A stretch of DNA of 16,100 bases from NCBI GenBank assembly GCA_910583615.1, contig CAJTXP010000070.1, positions 1 through 16,100 of the forward strand, read 5' to 3'. This document shows, in pieces, positions 1-7,130 of this stretch (positions within the stretch are counted from its first letter, which is position 1; every line of letters begins with the position of its first letter). The notes below the pieces were generated by a model. That model was not told where the DNA came from, did not search any database, and saw nothing but the letters and a program-made list of their open reading frames with translations. The DNA comes from an uncultured Lachnospiraceae bacterium. GTDB taxonomy: Bacteria > Bacillota > Clostridia > Lachnospirales > Lachnospiraceae. The translations under genes and the position numbers were made by a program.

Positions 1-144
1 AAAACGGCTTCGGTGTCCGATACACTCCATACGAGCGCAGAGCACAGAGATCCTGGGCGCAGGACACCACCCACCCGCCCCCATAAACAGGAACCAGGTC
101 TTTACATTCCGCCGGATATCTTTTATGATAGTAGACGGTGACCA
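1..144 (-). CDS. possible partial small protein, unidentified (runs off left edge)
   Basis: An ATG on the minus strand at 142-144 opens a reading frame with no stop up to the window edge (48 residues visible, beginning MVTVYYHKRYPAECKDL and continuing with a glycine-rich VYGGGWVV stretch). The composition is protein-like, and AAGGG lies only 2-3 bases before the ATG, so the ribosome binding site is poor. I do not recognise the family. Against it: the plus strand is also open in two frames here, and a good plus-strand promoter (101-129) lies inside it. It may be a real small gene divergent from the phosphatase, or a chance frame in GC-rich DNA. Confidence 0.28.
101..129 (+). promoter_or_regulatory. 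sigma-A promoter of the histidinol-phosphatase gene
   Basis: TTTACA at 101-106 and TATGAT at 124-129 are separated by exactly 17 bases. The predicted transcription start is near 136, about 35 bases before the TTG start codon at 171. If this is right, the upstream GTG at 138 lies almost at the transcript end and could not carry a ribosome binding site. Confidence 0.7.
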
Positions 145-170
145 TATCCCTTACACAGGAGGAAATAACA

Positions 171-977
171 TTGAATATCTTATCTGACTATCATGTCCAC
201 ACCTCTTTTTCCGGCGACTGCAGCGTATCGCCGGAGCTCATGGTTCAGAGCGCCGTTGATCGCGGCATCCGGCATCTGTGCCTGACAGATCATATGGATT
301 ACGATTACACAGACGGCGGCGTCCTTTTCGAATTCGATCCGGAAGAATACTTCCGCCGCCTGCGCCTTATAAAAGACAGTTTTGACGGCCAGATTGATCT
401 TTCCATCGGAATCGAGCTGGGGCTCCAGCCCTATCTGAGCAAAAAGCATCACAATCTGGTGTTCTCCTATCCTTTTGATTTCGTGATCGGCTCCATTCAT
501 CTCGTTCATGGACACGATCCTTACTTTCCGTCTTTTTTTGAAAAGAGAACGGAACAGGACGCATATCAGGAATATTTCCAGTGCGTGCTTCAGAATCTGA
601 AAGCCTATTCCAATTTTGACACTTTTGGACATCTGGACTATGTCGTACGTTATGGTCCCAATAAAAATCAGTATTATTCTTATGAAAAATACCAGGAAAT
701 TCTGGATGAGATCCTGCGCACTCTTGTCAAAAGAGACATCGGGCTGGAAATCAATACCGGCGGTTACAAATATGGACTCGGAAGCCCCAATCCCTGTACA
801 GAGATCATCATCCGTTATCGGGAACTGGGCGGGAAGATCGTAACTCTGGGTTCGGACGCCCATGACCCTGTGTATCTTGCCTACGAATTCGACCGGACGG
901 CAGAATTATTAAAAACATGCGGATTCCAGTCTTACTATATCTTTCATAACAGAAAGCCGGAAGAGATCGGATTGTAA
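171..977 (+). CDS. hisJ: PHP-family histidinol-phosphatase
   Basis: Cytoplasmic metal-dependent phosphatase of the PHP superfamily (HisJ/HisK type), which dephosphorylates L-histidinol phosphate in histidine synthesis. I chose TTG at 171 because AGGAGG (157-162) lies 8 bases before it; a longer frame from GTG 138 would start upstream of this site. The 268-residue product matches the usual family length. Metal-site motifs are in the expected order: HVH (8-10), TDH (39-41), E82 in GIELG, GSIH (107-110), FGH (152-154) and SDAH (228-231). It stands alone, with its own promoter and a hairpin at its stop codon, not in a his operon. PHP proteins of this size are sometimes generic phosphoesterases, so the substrate is family-based. 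Confidence 0.85.
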   Translation: MNILSDYHVHTSFSGDCSVSPELMVQSAVDRGIRHLCLTDHMDYDYTDGGVLFEFDPEEYFRRLRLIKDSFDGQIDLSIGIELGLQPYLSKKHHNLVFSYPFDFVIGSIHLVHGHDPYFPSFFEKRTEQDAYQEYFQCVLQNLKAYSNFDTFGHLDYVVRYGPNKNQYYSYEKYQEILDEILRTLVKRDIGLEINTGGYKYGLGSPNPCTEIIIRYRELGGKIVTLGSDAHDPVYLAYEFDRTAELLKTCGFQSYYIFHNRKPEEIGL

Positions 978-992
978 ATATCCGGTCTCTTC
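960..992. terminator. bidirectional hairpin between convergent genes
   Basis: GAAGAGATCGGAT (960-972) pairs with ATCCGGTCTCTTC (980-992): 13 pairs including one G-U, with a 7-base loop that contains the TAA stop of the phosphatase gene. The U-rich tail is weak (UUCUUCAU on the plus transcript). The hairpin begins 1-2 bases after the mnmA stop on the other strand, so it probably ends both transcripts. Confidence 0.55.
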
Positions 993-993
993 T

Positions 994-2082
994 TCATAAC
1001 AGTCCCTTCCGGATCGTACCGCCTCCCGCCACATAATCTCCGTTATAGAAGACCACTGCCTGTCCTGGAGTAACGGCACGAACCGGTTCATCAAAGATAC
1101 ATTCCGCTTCATCCGGTCCGGTCATGCGCATGGTACACATGGCGCCCTCGTGTGCATAACGGATCTTTGCCAGAAAACGCGTCTCCCCGTCCGGCTGCTC
1201 CACCCCCATCCAGTTCAGGCATCCGGCGCGCAGAGTCCGGCAGAACACGTCATCCGTCTCGCCGATTACCACTTCATTCGTCTCAGGACGGATCTCAAGC
1301 ACCACCACAGGCCTCCCCATGGACAGACCCAGCCGTTTGCGCTGCCCTATGGTATAATGTGTAATTCCTTTATGCTTTCCGATCACGGTTCCATCCGTCC
1401 ATACGAAATTTCCCTCCGGAATTTTCACATGGGCATGCGTCTCAATAAAACGGGCGTAATCCTGATCCGGCACAAAACAGATCTCCTGGCTGTCCGGCTT
1501 ATGCGCCACCAGAAGCCCCAGTTTTTCGGCAAATCCACGGATCTGCTCCTTCGTATACGCCCCCACCGGCATAAGCGTGCGGGAAAGCTGCTCCTGCGTC
1601 AGATTATAAAGCGCATAGGTCTGATCCTTTGCCGCGGTAACCGATTTTTTAACTGCATATCTCCCGTTCAAAAGCCGCTCCACCTGCGCATAATGTCCGG
1701 TAGCGATGAAATCAGCGCCAATCTCCATACTCCGCTTCAGAAGCGATTCCCATTTCACATAGCGGTTGCATGCAATACAGGGATTGGGCGTCCGTCCATG
1801 CAGATACTCGTCCATAAAATAGTCGATGACTTTTTTCTTAAAATCCTTTTTAAAATTCATGACATAATGTGGAATTCCAAGCTTCGCAGCCACGCGCTTT
1901 GCATCTTCCACCGCACTGAGGCCGCAGCACCCGCCGTTTTCTTCCACCTGTACCGGATCCTCATCCTGCCAGATCTGCATCGTGACGCCAATCACATCAT
2001 ATCCCTGCTCTTTCAAAAGCCATGCCGCCACAGAAGAATCCACTCCGCCGGACATTCCGACGACGACTTTCTTCCTTTCCAT
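994..2082 (-). CDS. mnmA: tRNA-specific 2-thiouridylase MnmA
   Basis: Cytoplasmic enzyme that adenylates and thiolates the wobble uridine (U34) of Lys, Glu and Gln tRNAs, taking sulfur relayed from a cysteine desulfurase. The 362 residues are full length. Visible features: N-type PP-loop SGGVDSS (11-17), catalytic cysteine C105 in PCIACNRYVKW, the second catalytic cysteine C202 in SQEICFVPD, the GHYA segment (129-132) and the conserved GQRKRLG (246-252) at the start of the C-terminal domains. It is last in the iscR-iscS-iscU-mnmA operon and starts 2 bases after the iscU stop, so its ribosome binding site lies in the end of iscU. Co-transcription with iscS is consistent with IscS being its sulfur donor. 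Confidence 0.95.
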   Translation of the reverse strand: MERKKVVVGMSGGVDSSVAAWLLKEQGYDVIGVTMQIWQDEDPVQVEENGGCCGLSAVEDAKRVAAKLGIPHYVMNFKKDFKKKVIDYFMDEYLHGRTPNPCIACNRYVKWESLLKRSMEIGADFIATGHYAQVERLLNGRYAVKKSVTAAKDQTYALYNLTQEQLSRTLMPVGAYTKEQIRGFAEKLGLLVAHKPDSQEICFVPDQDYARFIETHAHVKIPEGNFVWTDGTVIGKHKGITHYTIGQRKRLGLSMGRPVVVLEIRPETNEVVIGETDDVFCRTLRAGCLNWMGVEQPDGETRFLAKIRYAHEGAMCTMRMTGPDEAECIFDEPVRAVTPGQAVVFYNGDYVAGGGTIRKGLL

Positions 2083-2084
2083 TC

Positions 2085-2528
2085 CTAGTACTCTTCGCCT
2101 TCCTCTTCTTCGCCCTCGTGAATATCTGATTTCGGTTTTTCCAGCCCTTCGATTTTAATGCCGTGCTTCTCTGCATAATCCCAGAGCGCCGCATGGATCG
2201 CTTCCTCTGCCAGAAGAGAACAGTGTACTTTCACAGGAGGAAGCCCGTCCAGAGCTTCCATCACTGCCTTGTTGGTTACCTGAAGTGCTTCGTAAATGGT
2301 CTTTCCCTTTACCAGCTCCGTAGCCATGCTGCTGGTAGCAACTGCGGCGCCGCAGCCAAAGGTCTTGAATTTTACATCCCGTATCACCTGATTCTCATCA
2401 ATATCCAGATAAATCCGCATGATATCGCCGCATTTGGCATTGCCCACGGTCCCAACGCCGCTGGCGTCTTCGATCTCACCTACGTTTCTCGGGTTCTGGA
2501 AATGATCCATGACTTTATCACTATACAT
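2085..2528 (-). CDS. iscU: Fe-S cluster assembly scaffold IscU (NifU-like)
   Basis: Scaffold on which Fe-S clusters are built with sulfur from IscS. The 147 residues carry the three scaffold cysteines: C33 in KCGD (with D35), C59 in GCGAA and C103 in HCS. The usual IscU/NifU N-terminal pattern MYSDKVMDHFQNPRNVG is present. Past residue 130 the family core ends and there is an unusual acidic tail (HEGEEEEGEEY). The codons for this tail are purine-rich and hold the ribosome binding site of mnmA. AGAGGA lies 7 bases before the ATG. It lies between iscS (35-base gap) and mnmA (2-base gap). There is no A-type carrier or hscA/hscB nearby, as is usual for Clostridia. Confidence 0.93.
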   Translation of the reverse strand: MYSDKVMDHFQNPRNVGEIEDASGVGTVGNAKCGDIMRIYLDIDENQVIRDVKFKTFGCGAAVATSSMATELVKGKTIYEALQVTNKAVMEALDGLPPVKVHCSLLAEEAIHAALWDYAEKHGIKIEGLEKPKSDIHEGEEEEGEEY

Positions 2529-2563
2529 TGCATTTTCCTCTTTTCCTTAAATGTTATCTGTCT

Positions 2564-3751
2564 CTACTGCCTGCGCATAAAATCCTCATAAAGCGGAGAC
2601 ATGTTCCGCAGCTTTTCCACAATCTTTTTGATGGAATCCACCACGTAATCCAGCTCCTCCTTCGTTGTCTCTTCACTGAGCGTCAGACGAAGCGAGCCAT
2701 GAGCAATCTCATGAGGCAGTCCGATCGCCAGAAGCACATGGGACGGATCCAGCGAACCTGAAGTGCAGGCAGAACCGCTGGAACCGCAGATCCCGTCCAT
2801 ATCCAGCATAATCAGAAGGGATTCTCCTTCAATAAACTGAAAACTGAAGTTCGCATTGTTGGGAAGGCGGTTCGTCCGGTGCCCGTTCAGTCTTGTATAC
2901 GGCACTTCCCTTAATACCCGGTCAATCAGGTAATCCCGAAGTCCTTTTTCCCTGGCAGTCCGTTCTTCCATCGTCCTCATGGCTCGCTCCACAGCTGCTC
3001 CATACCCCACGATTCCCGGCACGTTCTCTGTACCGGCCCGCCGTTTTCTCTCCTGAGCTCCGCCATGGACGAAACTTCTGATCTTTACTCCCCTGCGAAT
3101 ATACAGAAATCCGATGCCTTTAGGTCCGTTCAGCTTATGCGCGCTGGAACTCAGCATATCGATATGCAGTTCATCCACGTGAATGGGAATCTGTCCGAAG
3201 GCCTGTACCGCATCTGTATGAAACAAAATTCCGTGTTCCTTCGCGATCTCCCCGATTTCTTTGACCGGCTGGATCGTCCCGATCTCGTTGTTGGCAAACA
3301 TGATACTGATCAGGATCGTTGTCGGGCGGATTGCCTTCTTCAGCTCTTCCAGCTTTATGGTTCCATTTTCGTCCACATCCAGATAAGTCACTTCAAAGCC
3401 CTGCTTTTCCAGCCAGTCCCCGGTATGAAGCACTGCATGATGCTCGATCTTTGAGGTAATAATATGATTTCCTTTCCCACGGTATGCTTCTGCAGCCGCT
3501 TTCATGGCCCAGTTGTCCGACTCGCTCCCGCCCGCGGTAAAATAGATTTCCTCCGTCTTCGCTCCCAGAGATTTCGCTATGGTCTCTCTTGCCCCTGTAA
3601 TCGCTTCCCTGCTTTTCTGAGAAAACTCATATACGCTGGAAGGATTTCCGTACAGTTCCGTAAAGTACGGAAGCATGGCTTCCACCACCTCCGGCGCCGT
3701 CCTCGTGGTCGCCGCATTATCCAGATAGATCAACCTTTTTTCTTCACCCAT
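2564..3751 (-). CDS. iscS: cysteine desulfurase IscS/NifS
   Basis: PLP enzyme that removes sulfur from L-cysteine, leaving a persulfide for transfer to IscU and MnmA. The 395 residues show the N-terminal YLDNAATT (9-16), GGSESDN (74-80), H104 for stacking on PLP, HTDAVQ (178-183), the Schiff-base lysine K206 in SSSAHKLNGPKG, and the mobile catalytic cysteine C329 in GSACTSGS. RRAGTEN (237-243) is also conserved. AAGGAG lies 9 bases before the ATG, which starts 6 bases after the iscR stop. Group I class V aminotransferase fold; NifS and IscS cannot be told apart from the sequence alone, but the operon context favours a housekeeping role. Confidence 0.94.
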   Translation of the reverse strand: MGEEKRLIYLDNAATTRTAPEVVEAMLPYFTELYGNPSSVYEFSQKSREAITGARETIAKSLGAKTEEIYFTAGGSESDNWAMKAAAEAYRGKGNHIITSKIEHHAVLHTGDWLEKQGFEVTYLDVDENGTIKLEELKKAIRPTTILISIMFANNEIGTIQPVKEIGEIAKEHGILFHTDAVQAFGQIPIHVDELHIDMLSSSAHKLNGPKGIGFLYIRRGVKIRSFVHGGAQERKRRAGTENVPGIVGYGAAVERAMRTMEERTAREKGLRDYLIDRVLREVPYTRLNGHRTNRLPNNANFSFQFIEGESLLIMLDMDGICGSSGSACTSGSLDPSHVLLAIGLPHEIAHGSLRLTLSEETTKEELDYVVDSIKKIVEKLRNMSPLYEDFMRRQ

Positions 3752-3757
3752 GTTCCA

Positions 3758-4222
3758 TCACTCCTTTTTTTCACAACATGATCCCGGCGTCTGATTCCTT
3801 TGTGCCACTTCCCTGCTCTCTTTCACCAGATCGCTGATTTTTATCTCATCTACCGCCCGGTTAATGCTGTCATTGATCCGTTTCCACACATATTTGGTCA
3901 CACAGACGTCTGCACCGCCGCAGCCCTTCTCTTCTGTCAGTCCCGGACAGTCCACCGGGTCCAGACTTCCTTCCAGAGCCCGAAGTACATCCCCCACGGA
4001 TATCTCTTCCGGTCCCCTGCTGGGAAGATATCCTCCTCCTGCCCCGCGCATACTGCTCACAAGACCTGCTTTTTTCAGCTTTGCAAGCAGCTGCTCCAGA
4101 TAACTCTCCGATATATGCTGCCTTGCTGCAATACTTGCAGTCGACACCGGCTCTGTTTCACTGTGCACCACCAGATCCACCATGGCCCGAAGACCGTACC
4201 TGCCCTTTGTTGACAGCTTCAT
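3758..4222 (-). CDS. iscR: Rrf2/IscR-family Fe-S-responsive transcription regulator
   Basis: Winged-helix regulator of the Rrf2 family, 154 residues. The start is ATG at 4222: AAGGGAG lies about 7 bases upstream and the protein then begins with the family hallmark MKLSTKGRYGLRAM. A longer frame reaches 4402, but it would read through the promoter and leader hairpin. The helix-turn-helix spans roughly residues 25-60, with the wing at MRGAGGGY (58-65). Three cysteines, C92, C101 and C107, occupy the position of the [2Fe-2S] ligands of IscR, and the C-terminus has an extra CC pair (149-150). It heads the operon and most likely represses it. CymR-type regulation of cysteine metabolism is the alternative; the cysteine triad favours IscR. 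Confidence 0.9.
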   Translation of the reverse strand: MKLSTKGRYGLRAMVDLVVHSETEPVSTASIAARQHISESYLEQLLAKLKKAGLVSSMRGAGGGYLPSRGPEEISVGDVLRALEGSLDPVDCPGLTEEKGCGGADVCVTKYVWKRINDSINRAVDEIKISDLVKESREVAQRNQTPGSCCEKKE

Positions 4223-4250
4223 CCGTATCTCCCTTCCCCATGCCCCGGTT

Positions 4251-4293
4251 CCGGAAGGATTTCCGGCCGTTTCCCGGCCGGAAATCCTTCCGG
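4251..4293 (-). repeat. 19-bp perfect hairpin in the isc operon leader
   Basis: CCGGAAGGATTTCCGGCCG (4251-4269) and its exact reverse complement (4275-4293) flank a 5-base loop. The hairpin lies in the predicted 5' leader of the isc mRNA, about 70 bases after the promoter start site and 28 bases before the iscR ATG. Each arm is itself a dyad (CCGGAA-N4-TTCCGG at 4251-4266 and 4278-4293), so the RNA or DNA could also fold as two small hairpins. No U-run follows on either strand, so it is not a standard terminator. It could be an mRNA-stabilising or attenuating structure, or a small palindromic repeat element. Confidence 0.8.
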
Positions 4294-4339
4294 GCATTGT
4301 TCCGTCCGATGCTGTTTTAAATTCCGCATCTTTCTTAAT

Positions 4340-4358
4340 TCCGACTATTTTACTCGGA
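4340..4358 (-). promoter_or_regulatory. candidate IscR-type operator
   Basis: On the minus strand TCCGA (4358-4354) and TCGGA (4344-4340) form an inverted repeat with a 9-base AT-rich centre (GTAAAATAG), covering about +5 to +23 of the predicted isc transcript. Its position just past the -10 suits repression by the adjacent Rrf2 protein. The assignment is inference from position and symmetry. Confidence 0.45.
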
Positions 4359-4369
4359 TTTCGTTTTTG

Positions 4370-4398
4370 ATAATACCACCTCAGAGAAGTTCTGTCAA
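4370..4398 (-). promoter_or_regulatory. promoter of the iscR-iscS-iscU-mnmA operon
   Basis: On the minus strand a perfect TTGACA (4398-4393) and TATTAT (4375-4370) are separated by 17 bases. The predicted start is near 4363, giving a leader of about 140 bases before the iscR ATG at 4222. This is the strongest promoter-like sequence in the window. Confidence 0.8.
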
Positions 4399-4437
4399 GC
4401 ATCCCACATGAATATATTGCAAGAAAAAGAGTTTTTT

Positions 4438-5964
4438 ATGAAACAGTTTTCCATATTTTTAAAAGGGACGCTGATCCTGACCATCGCCGGACTTCTGAGC
4501 CGCTTTCTCGGATTCTTCTATAAGATATTCCTGGCACAGGCTCTGGGTGCGGAAGGAATGGGAATCTATCAGTTGATTTTTCCCGTCTTTTCTGTATGCC
4601 ATGCACTGACCACCTCCGGCATGGAAACCGCCATCTCCCGTTTTACCGCATTCGCCCGTAAAGAAGAGAAGGATTCATGGCTCCATGCCGGACTTTTCAT
4701 GTCTCTTCTGGCATCCTCTGCTGCCGGATTCATTCTGTGGAACCAGTCCGCTTTTATCGCAGAATATCTGCTCCATGAGACCCGATGCGAACCGCTTCTT
4801 CGGATTCTGGCGGCCGCTGTCCCGCTGTCCGCCGTTCATTCCTGCTTTGCCGGAGCATGGCTCGGGAGAAAGCAGACCGGCATCCCCGCGGCCGCGCAGC
4901 TTCTGGAACAGATCATACGCATCGGCACCGTCTGGCTTCTCTGCAGCATCTACATACAACAGGGAAAAGCCATTACACCCTCCCTCGCCGTCTTTGGACT
5001 TCTGGCAGGAGAAGCCGGAAGCGCCCTTTTCATGCTGACATTTACAGGCGGAAACCGCACCGGTTTTCTGCACCCGGCAAAATATCCGGATAAATGCCGC
5101 TCTCTTCTGCGGATGGCCCTGCCTCTCACCGGAAGCAGGCTCAGCCTTACCATTCTGCAGAGCGTGGAGGCTGTTCTGATCCCGTTAAGTCTGCAGAAAT
5201 CCGGTCTGACCACTGCAGAAGCATTAAGCATGTACGGGATCCTGACCGGAATGGCCTTATCTTTCCTGATGTTTCCCAATGCTGTTACGGCTTCCATCTC
5301 AGCCATGCTGCTCCCTGTCATCTCAGAAGAACAGGCAAAAGGAAATGCTCGAAGTATTTCAGCCGCCATCGAATATACGATCCAGTTCGGTCTGACCATC
5401 GGCATTCTCTGTATGGGCATCTTCCTGCACTTCGGCGGCAGCCTCGGAACCATTCTGTTCCATGAAAAGCTGGCCGGCGAATTCCTTGTCACACTGTCCT
5501 TCATCTGCCCGGTCCTTTATCTGACCGGAAATCTGAACAGCATCCTTCACGGGCTGGGCAGAACCTCTGTGACCTTTTTTAATCAGCTTGCTTCTCTCCT
5601 GGTACGTATTCTGTTCATTGTATGGTTTGTTCCGCTCTACGGTATTCAGGGCGTACTCTGGGGACTCCTTGCCAGCCAGCTTCTTTTATGCCTTCTGGGC
5701 ATCCGCGCGGTTGCCCCCTGCGTCAGCCCGACGCTCGGACTCGATGTTCTGGTCCTGAAGCCTCTCGCTTCCCTTTTTCTGTCCATAGGAGGAATTGATT
5801 TGTTCAAACGCCTGTTTCCTGTCCTTCGGTTCGGAATGGAAATTCTGGACCTTGTCGTCAGCATCTGTATGGTAGCAGCAGCTTATTTTATCATTCTCTT
5901 CCTGTTTGGCGTCTGGAAATTTATAAAATCTCCATCTGAGATCAGGCGGCCAAAAAGAGGGTAA
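4438..5964 (+). CDS. SpoVB/MurJ-like polysaccharide or lipid flippase
   Basis: Integral membrane protein of the MOP flippase superfamily, polysaccharide-biosynthesis/SpoVB branch, predicted to flip lipid-linked glycan precursors across the cytoplasmic membrane. The 508 residues fit SpoVB-type proteins, and about 14 hydrophobic segments can be followed. The N-terminus (FLKGTLILTIAGLLSRFLGF) and GAEGMGIYQLIFPVF are typical of SpoVB-like proteins in Clostridia. I prefer ATG 4438 over ATG 4408: a weak purine-rich AAAGAG precedes 4438 by about 6 bases and nothing resembling a binding site precedes 4408. It is divergent from the isc operon, with no clear promoter of its own. A role in spore cortex peptidoglycan or in capsule export cannot be decided here. 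Confidence 0.82.
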   Translation: MKQFSIFLKGTLILTIAGLLSRFLGFFYKIFLAQALGAEGMGIYQLIFPVFSVCHALTTSGMETAISRFTAFARKEEKDSWLHAGLFMSLLASSAAGFILWNQSAFIAEYLLHETRCEPLLRILAAAVPLSAVHSCFAGAWLGRKQTGIPAAAQLLEQIIRIGTVWLLCSIYIQQGKAITPSLAVFGLLAGEAGSALFMLTFTGGNRTGFLHPAKYPDKCRSLLRMALPLTGSRLSLTILQSVEAVLIPLSLQKSGLTTAEALSMYGILTGMALSFLMFPNAVTASISAMLLPVISEEQAKGNARSISAAIEYTIQFGLTIGILCMGIFLHFGGSLGTILFHEKLAGEFLVTLSFICPVLYLTGNLNSILHGLGRTSVTFFNQLASLLVRILFIVWFVPLYGIQGVLWGLLASQLLLCLLGIRAVAPCVSPTLGLDVLVLKPLASLFLSIGGIDLFKRLFPVLRFGMEILDLVVSICMVAAAYFIILFLFGVWKFIKSPSEIRRPKRG

Positions 5965-5988
5965 CACAAAAAGACTGCCGGGTTTTCG

Positions 5989-6017
5989 TTTACAATTTTC
6001 CGGATTTGTACTATACT
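5989..6017 (+). promoter_or_regulatory. promoter of the DAHP synthase gene
   Basis: TTTACA (5989-5994) and TATACT (6012-6017) are 17 bases apart. Transcription should start near 6024, about 35 bases before the ATG at 6059. No leader peptide, T-box or attenuator hairpin fits into this short leader. Confidence 0.75.
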
Positions 6018-6058
6018 GAAACAGTGATTTCAAGAATACCAGAACAAAGGAGAATACC

Positions 6059-7087
6059 ATGGGATTTACATTTAATAGAAAACTTCCGATCCCCAAAGAG
6101 ATCAAGGCAGACTACCCCCTTTCCGCCGAAGGCAGAGCCAAAAAGGAACAGCGGGACAAAGAGATCCGGGACGTGATCACCGGAGCCGACGACCGGTTCC
6201 TGATCATCGTCGGTCCCTGCTCGGCGGACAACGAGACAGCCGTTATGGATTACCTGCACCGGCTGGTCCCTGTCCAGGAGAAGATCAAAGACAGGTGCAT
6301 CATTATTCCGAGGATTTATACCAACAAGCCCCGGACCACAGGGGAGGGCTATAAAGGCATGGTTCATCAGCCCAACCCGGAGACGGCGCCGGACCTCCTG
6401 GAAGGCCTGATCGCCATCCGGAAGCTTCACATCCGCAACATCGAAGAGACCGGCCTGACCGCCGCAGACGAGATGCTCTATCCGGAAAACTGGTGGTATC
6501 TGACCGACCTGCTCTCCTATGTGGCAGTGGGCGCCCGTTCTGTGGAAGACCAGCATCACCGTATGACCGTCAGCGGCTTTGACGTGCCTGCCGGCATGAA
6601 GAATCCCACCAGCGGCCATATGAGCGTCATGCTCAATTCCGTGGTGGCGGCTCAGCACGCCCATTCCTTCATCTACCGCGGCTGGGATGTGGATACCGAC
6701 GGCAACCCCCTGGCGCACACGATCCTCCGGGGCGCCGTGAACAAGCGGGGCGCCGTACTTCCCAACTATCACTATGAGGACCTGCAGCTTCTTTGCGAGC
6801 TGTATGCCCAGACCACACTCCAGAATCCTGCCTGCATCGTGGATGTGAATCACTCCAACTCCAACAAGCAGTATCTGGAACAGATCCGCATCTCCAAGGA
6901 GATCCTCCACAGCCGCCGCTACAGCGACGATATCCGAAAGCTGGTCAAGGGCCTGATGATTGAGAGTTACATCGAAGACGGCTGCCAGGGCATCCACGAC
7001 CGGGTCTATGGGAAATCCATCACCGATCCCTGTCTTGGCTGGGAGAAGACGGAACGTCTCATCTACGATATTGCAGAAAGCTGCTGA
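6059..7087 (+). CDS. aroF: 3-deoxy-7-phosphoheptulonate (DAHP) synthase, class I
   Basis: First enzyme of the shikimate pathway: condenses phosphoenolpyruvate and erythrose 4-phosphate to DAHP. The 342 residues are of the AroF/AroG/AroH type. Metal ligands fall where expected: C54 in GPCS, H265 in DVNHSN, E302 in IESYIEDG and D323 in ITDPC. The phosphate and substrate motif KPRTT (90-94) and GARSVEDQHHR (158-168) are also clear. AAAGGAGA precedes the ATG by 5-6 bases. It is a single-gene unit with its own promoter and a strong terminator, separate from any aro or trp operon. Which aromatic amino acid inhibits it cannot be told from sequence, so the F/G/H label is arbitrary. Confidence 0.93.
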   Translation: MGFTFNRKLPIPKEIKADYPLSAEGRAKKEQRDKEIRDVITGADDRFLIIVGPCSADNETAVMDYLHRLVPVQEKIKDRCIIIPRIYTNKPRTTGEGYKGMVHQPNPETAPDLLEGLIAIRKLHIRNIEETGLTAADEMLYPENWWYLTDLLSYVAVGARSVEDQHHRMTVSGFDVPAGMKNPTSGHMSVMLNSVVAAQHAHSFIYRGWDVDTDGNPLAHTILRGAVNKRGAVLPNYHYEDLQLLCELYAQTTLQNPACIVDVNHSNSNKQYLEQIRISKEILHSRRYSDDIRKLVKGLMIESYIEDGCQGIHDRVYGKSITDPCLGWEKTERLIYDIAESC

Positions 7088-7091
7088 TCAG

Positions 7092-7130
7092 AAAGGGACC
7101 GGCGCAGAGTATCTGCGCAGTCCCTTTTTT
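7092..7130 (+). terminator. rho-independent terminator of the DAHP synthase gene
   Basis: AAAGGGAC (7092-7099) pairs with GTCCCTTT (7120-7127) and GCGCAGA (7102-7108) with TCTGCGC (7112-7118), with a small internal bulge and 3-base loop, followed by a run of six T. On the minus strand it lies just after the stop of the ABC transporter operon, with a short TTTCT tail, so it may serve both convergent transcripts. Confidence 0.88.

Noticed and set aside
1150..2088. A 312-codon open frame on the plus strand
   Set aside because: It is antisense to mnmA, whose PP-loop and catalytic cysteines are intact.
4408..4437. ATG 4408 as start of the flippase gene
   Set aside because: No ribosome binding site precedes it, and homologous flippases begin at the MKQF-type start, 30 bases later.
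6011..6997. A 328-codon open frame on the minus strand
   Set aside because: It is the mirror of the DAHP synthase gene, which has metal ligands, promoter, ribosome binding site and terminator on the plus strand.
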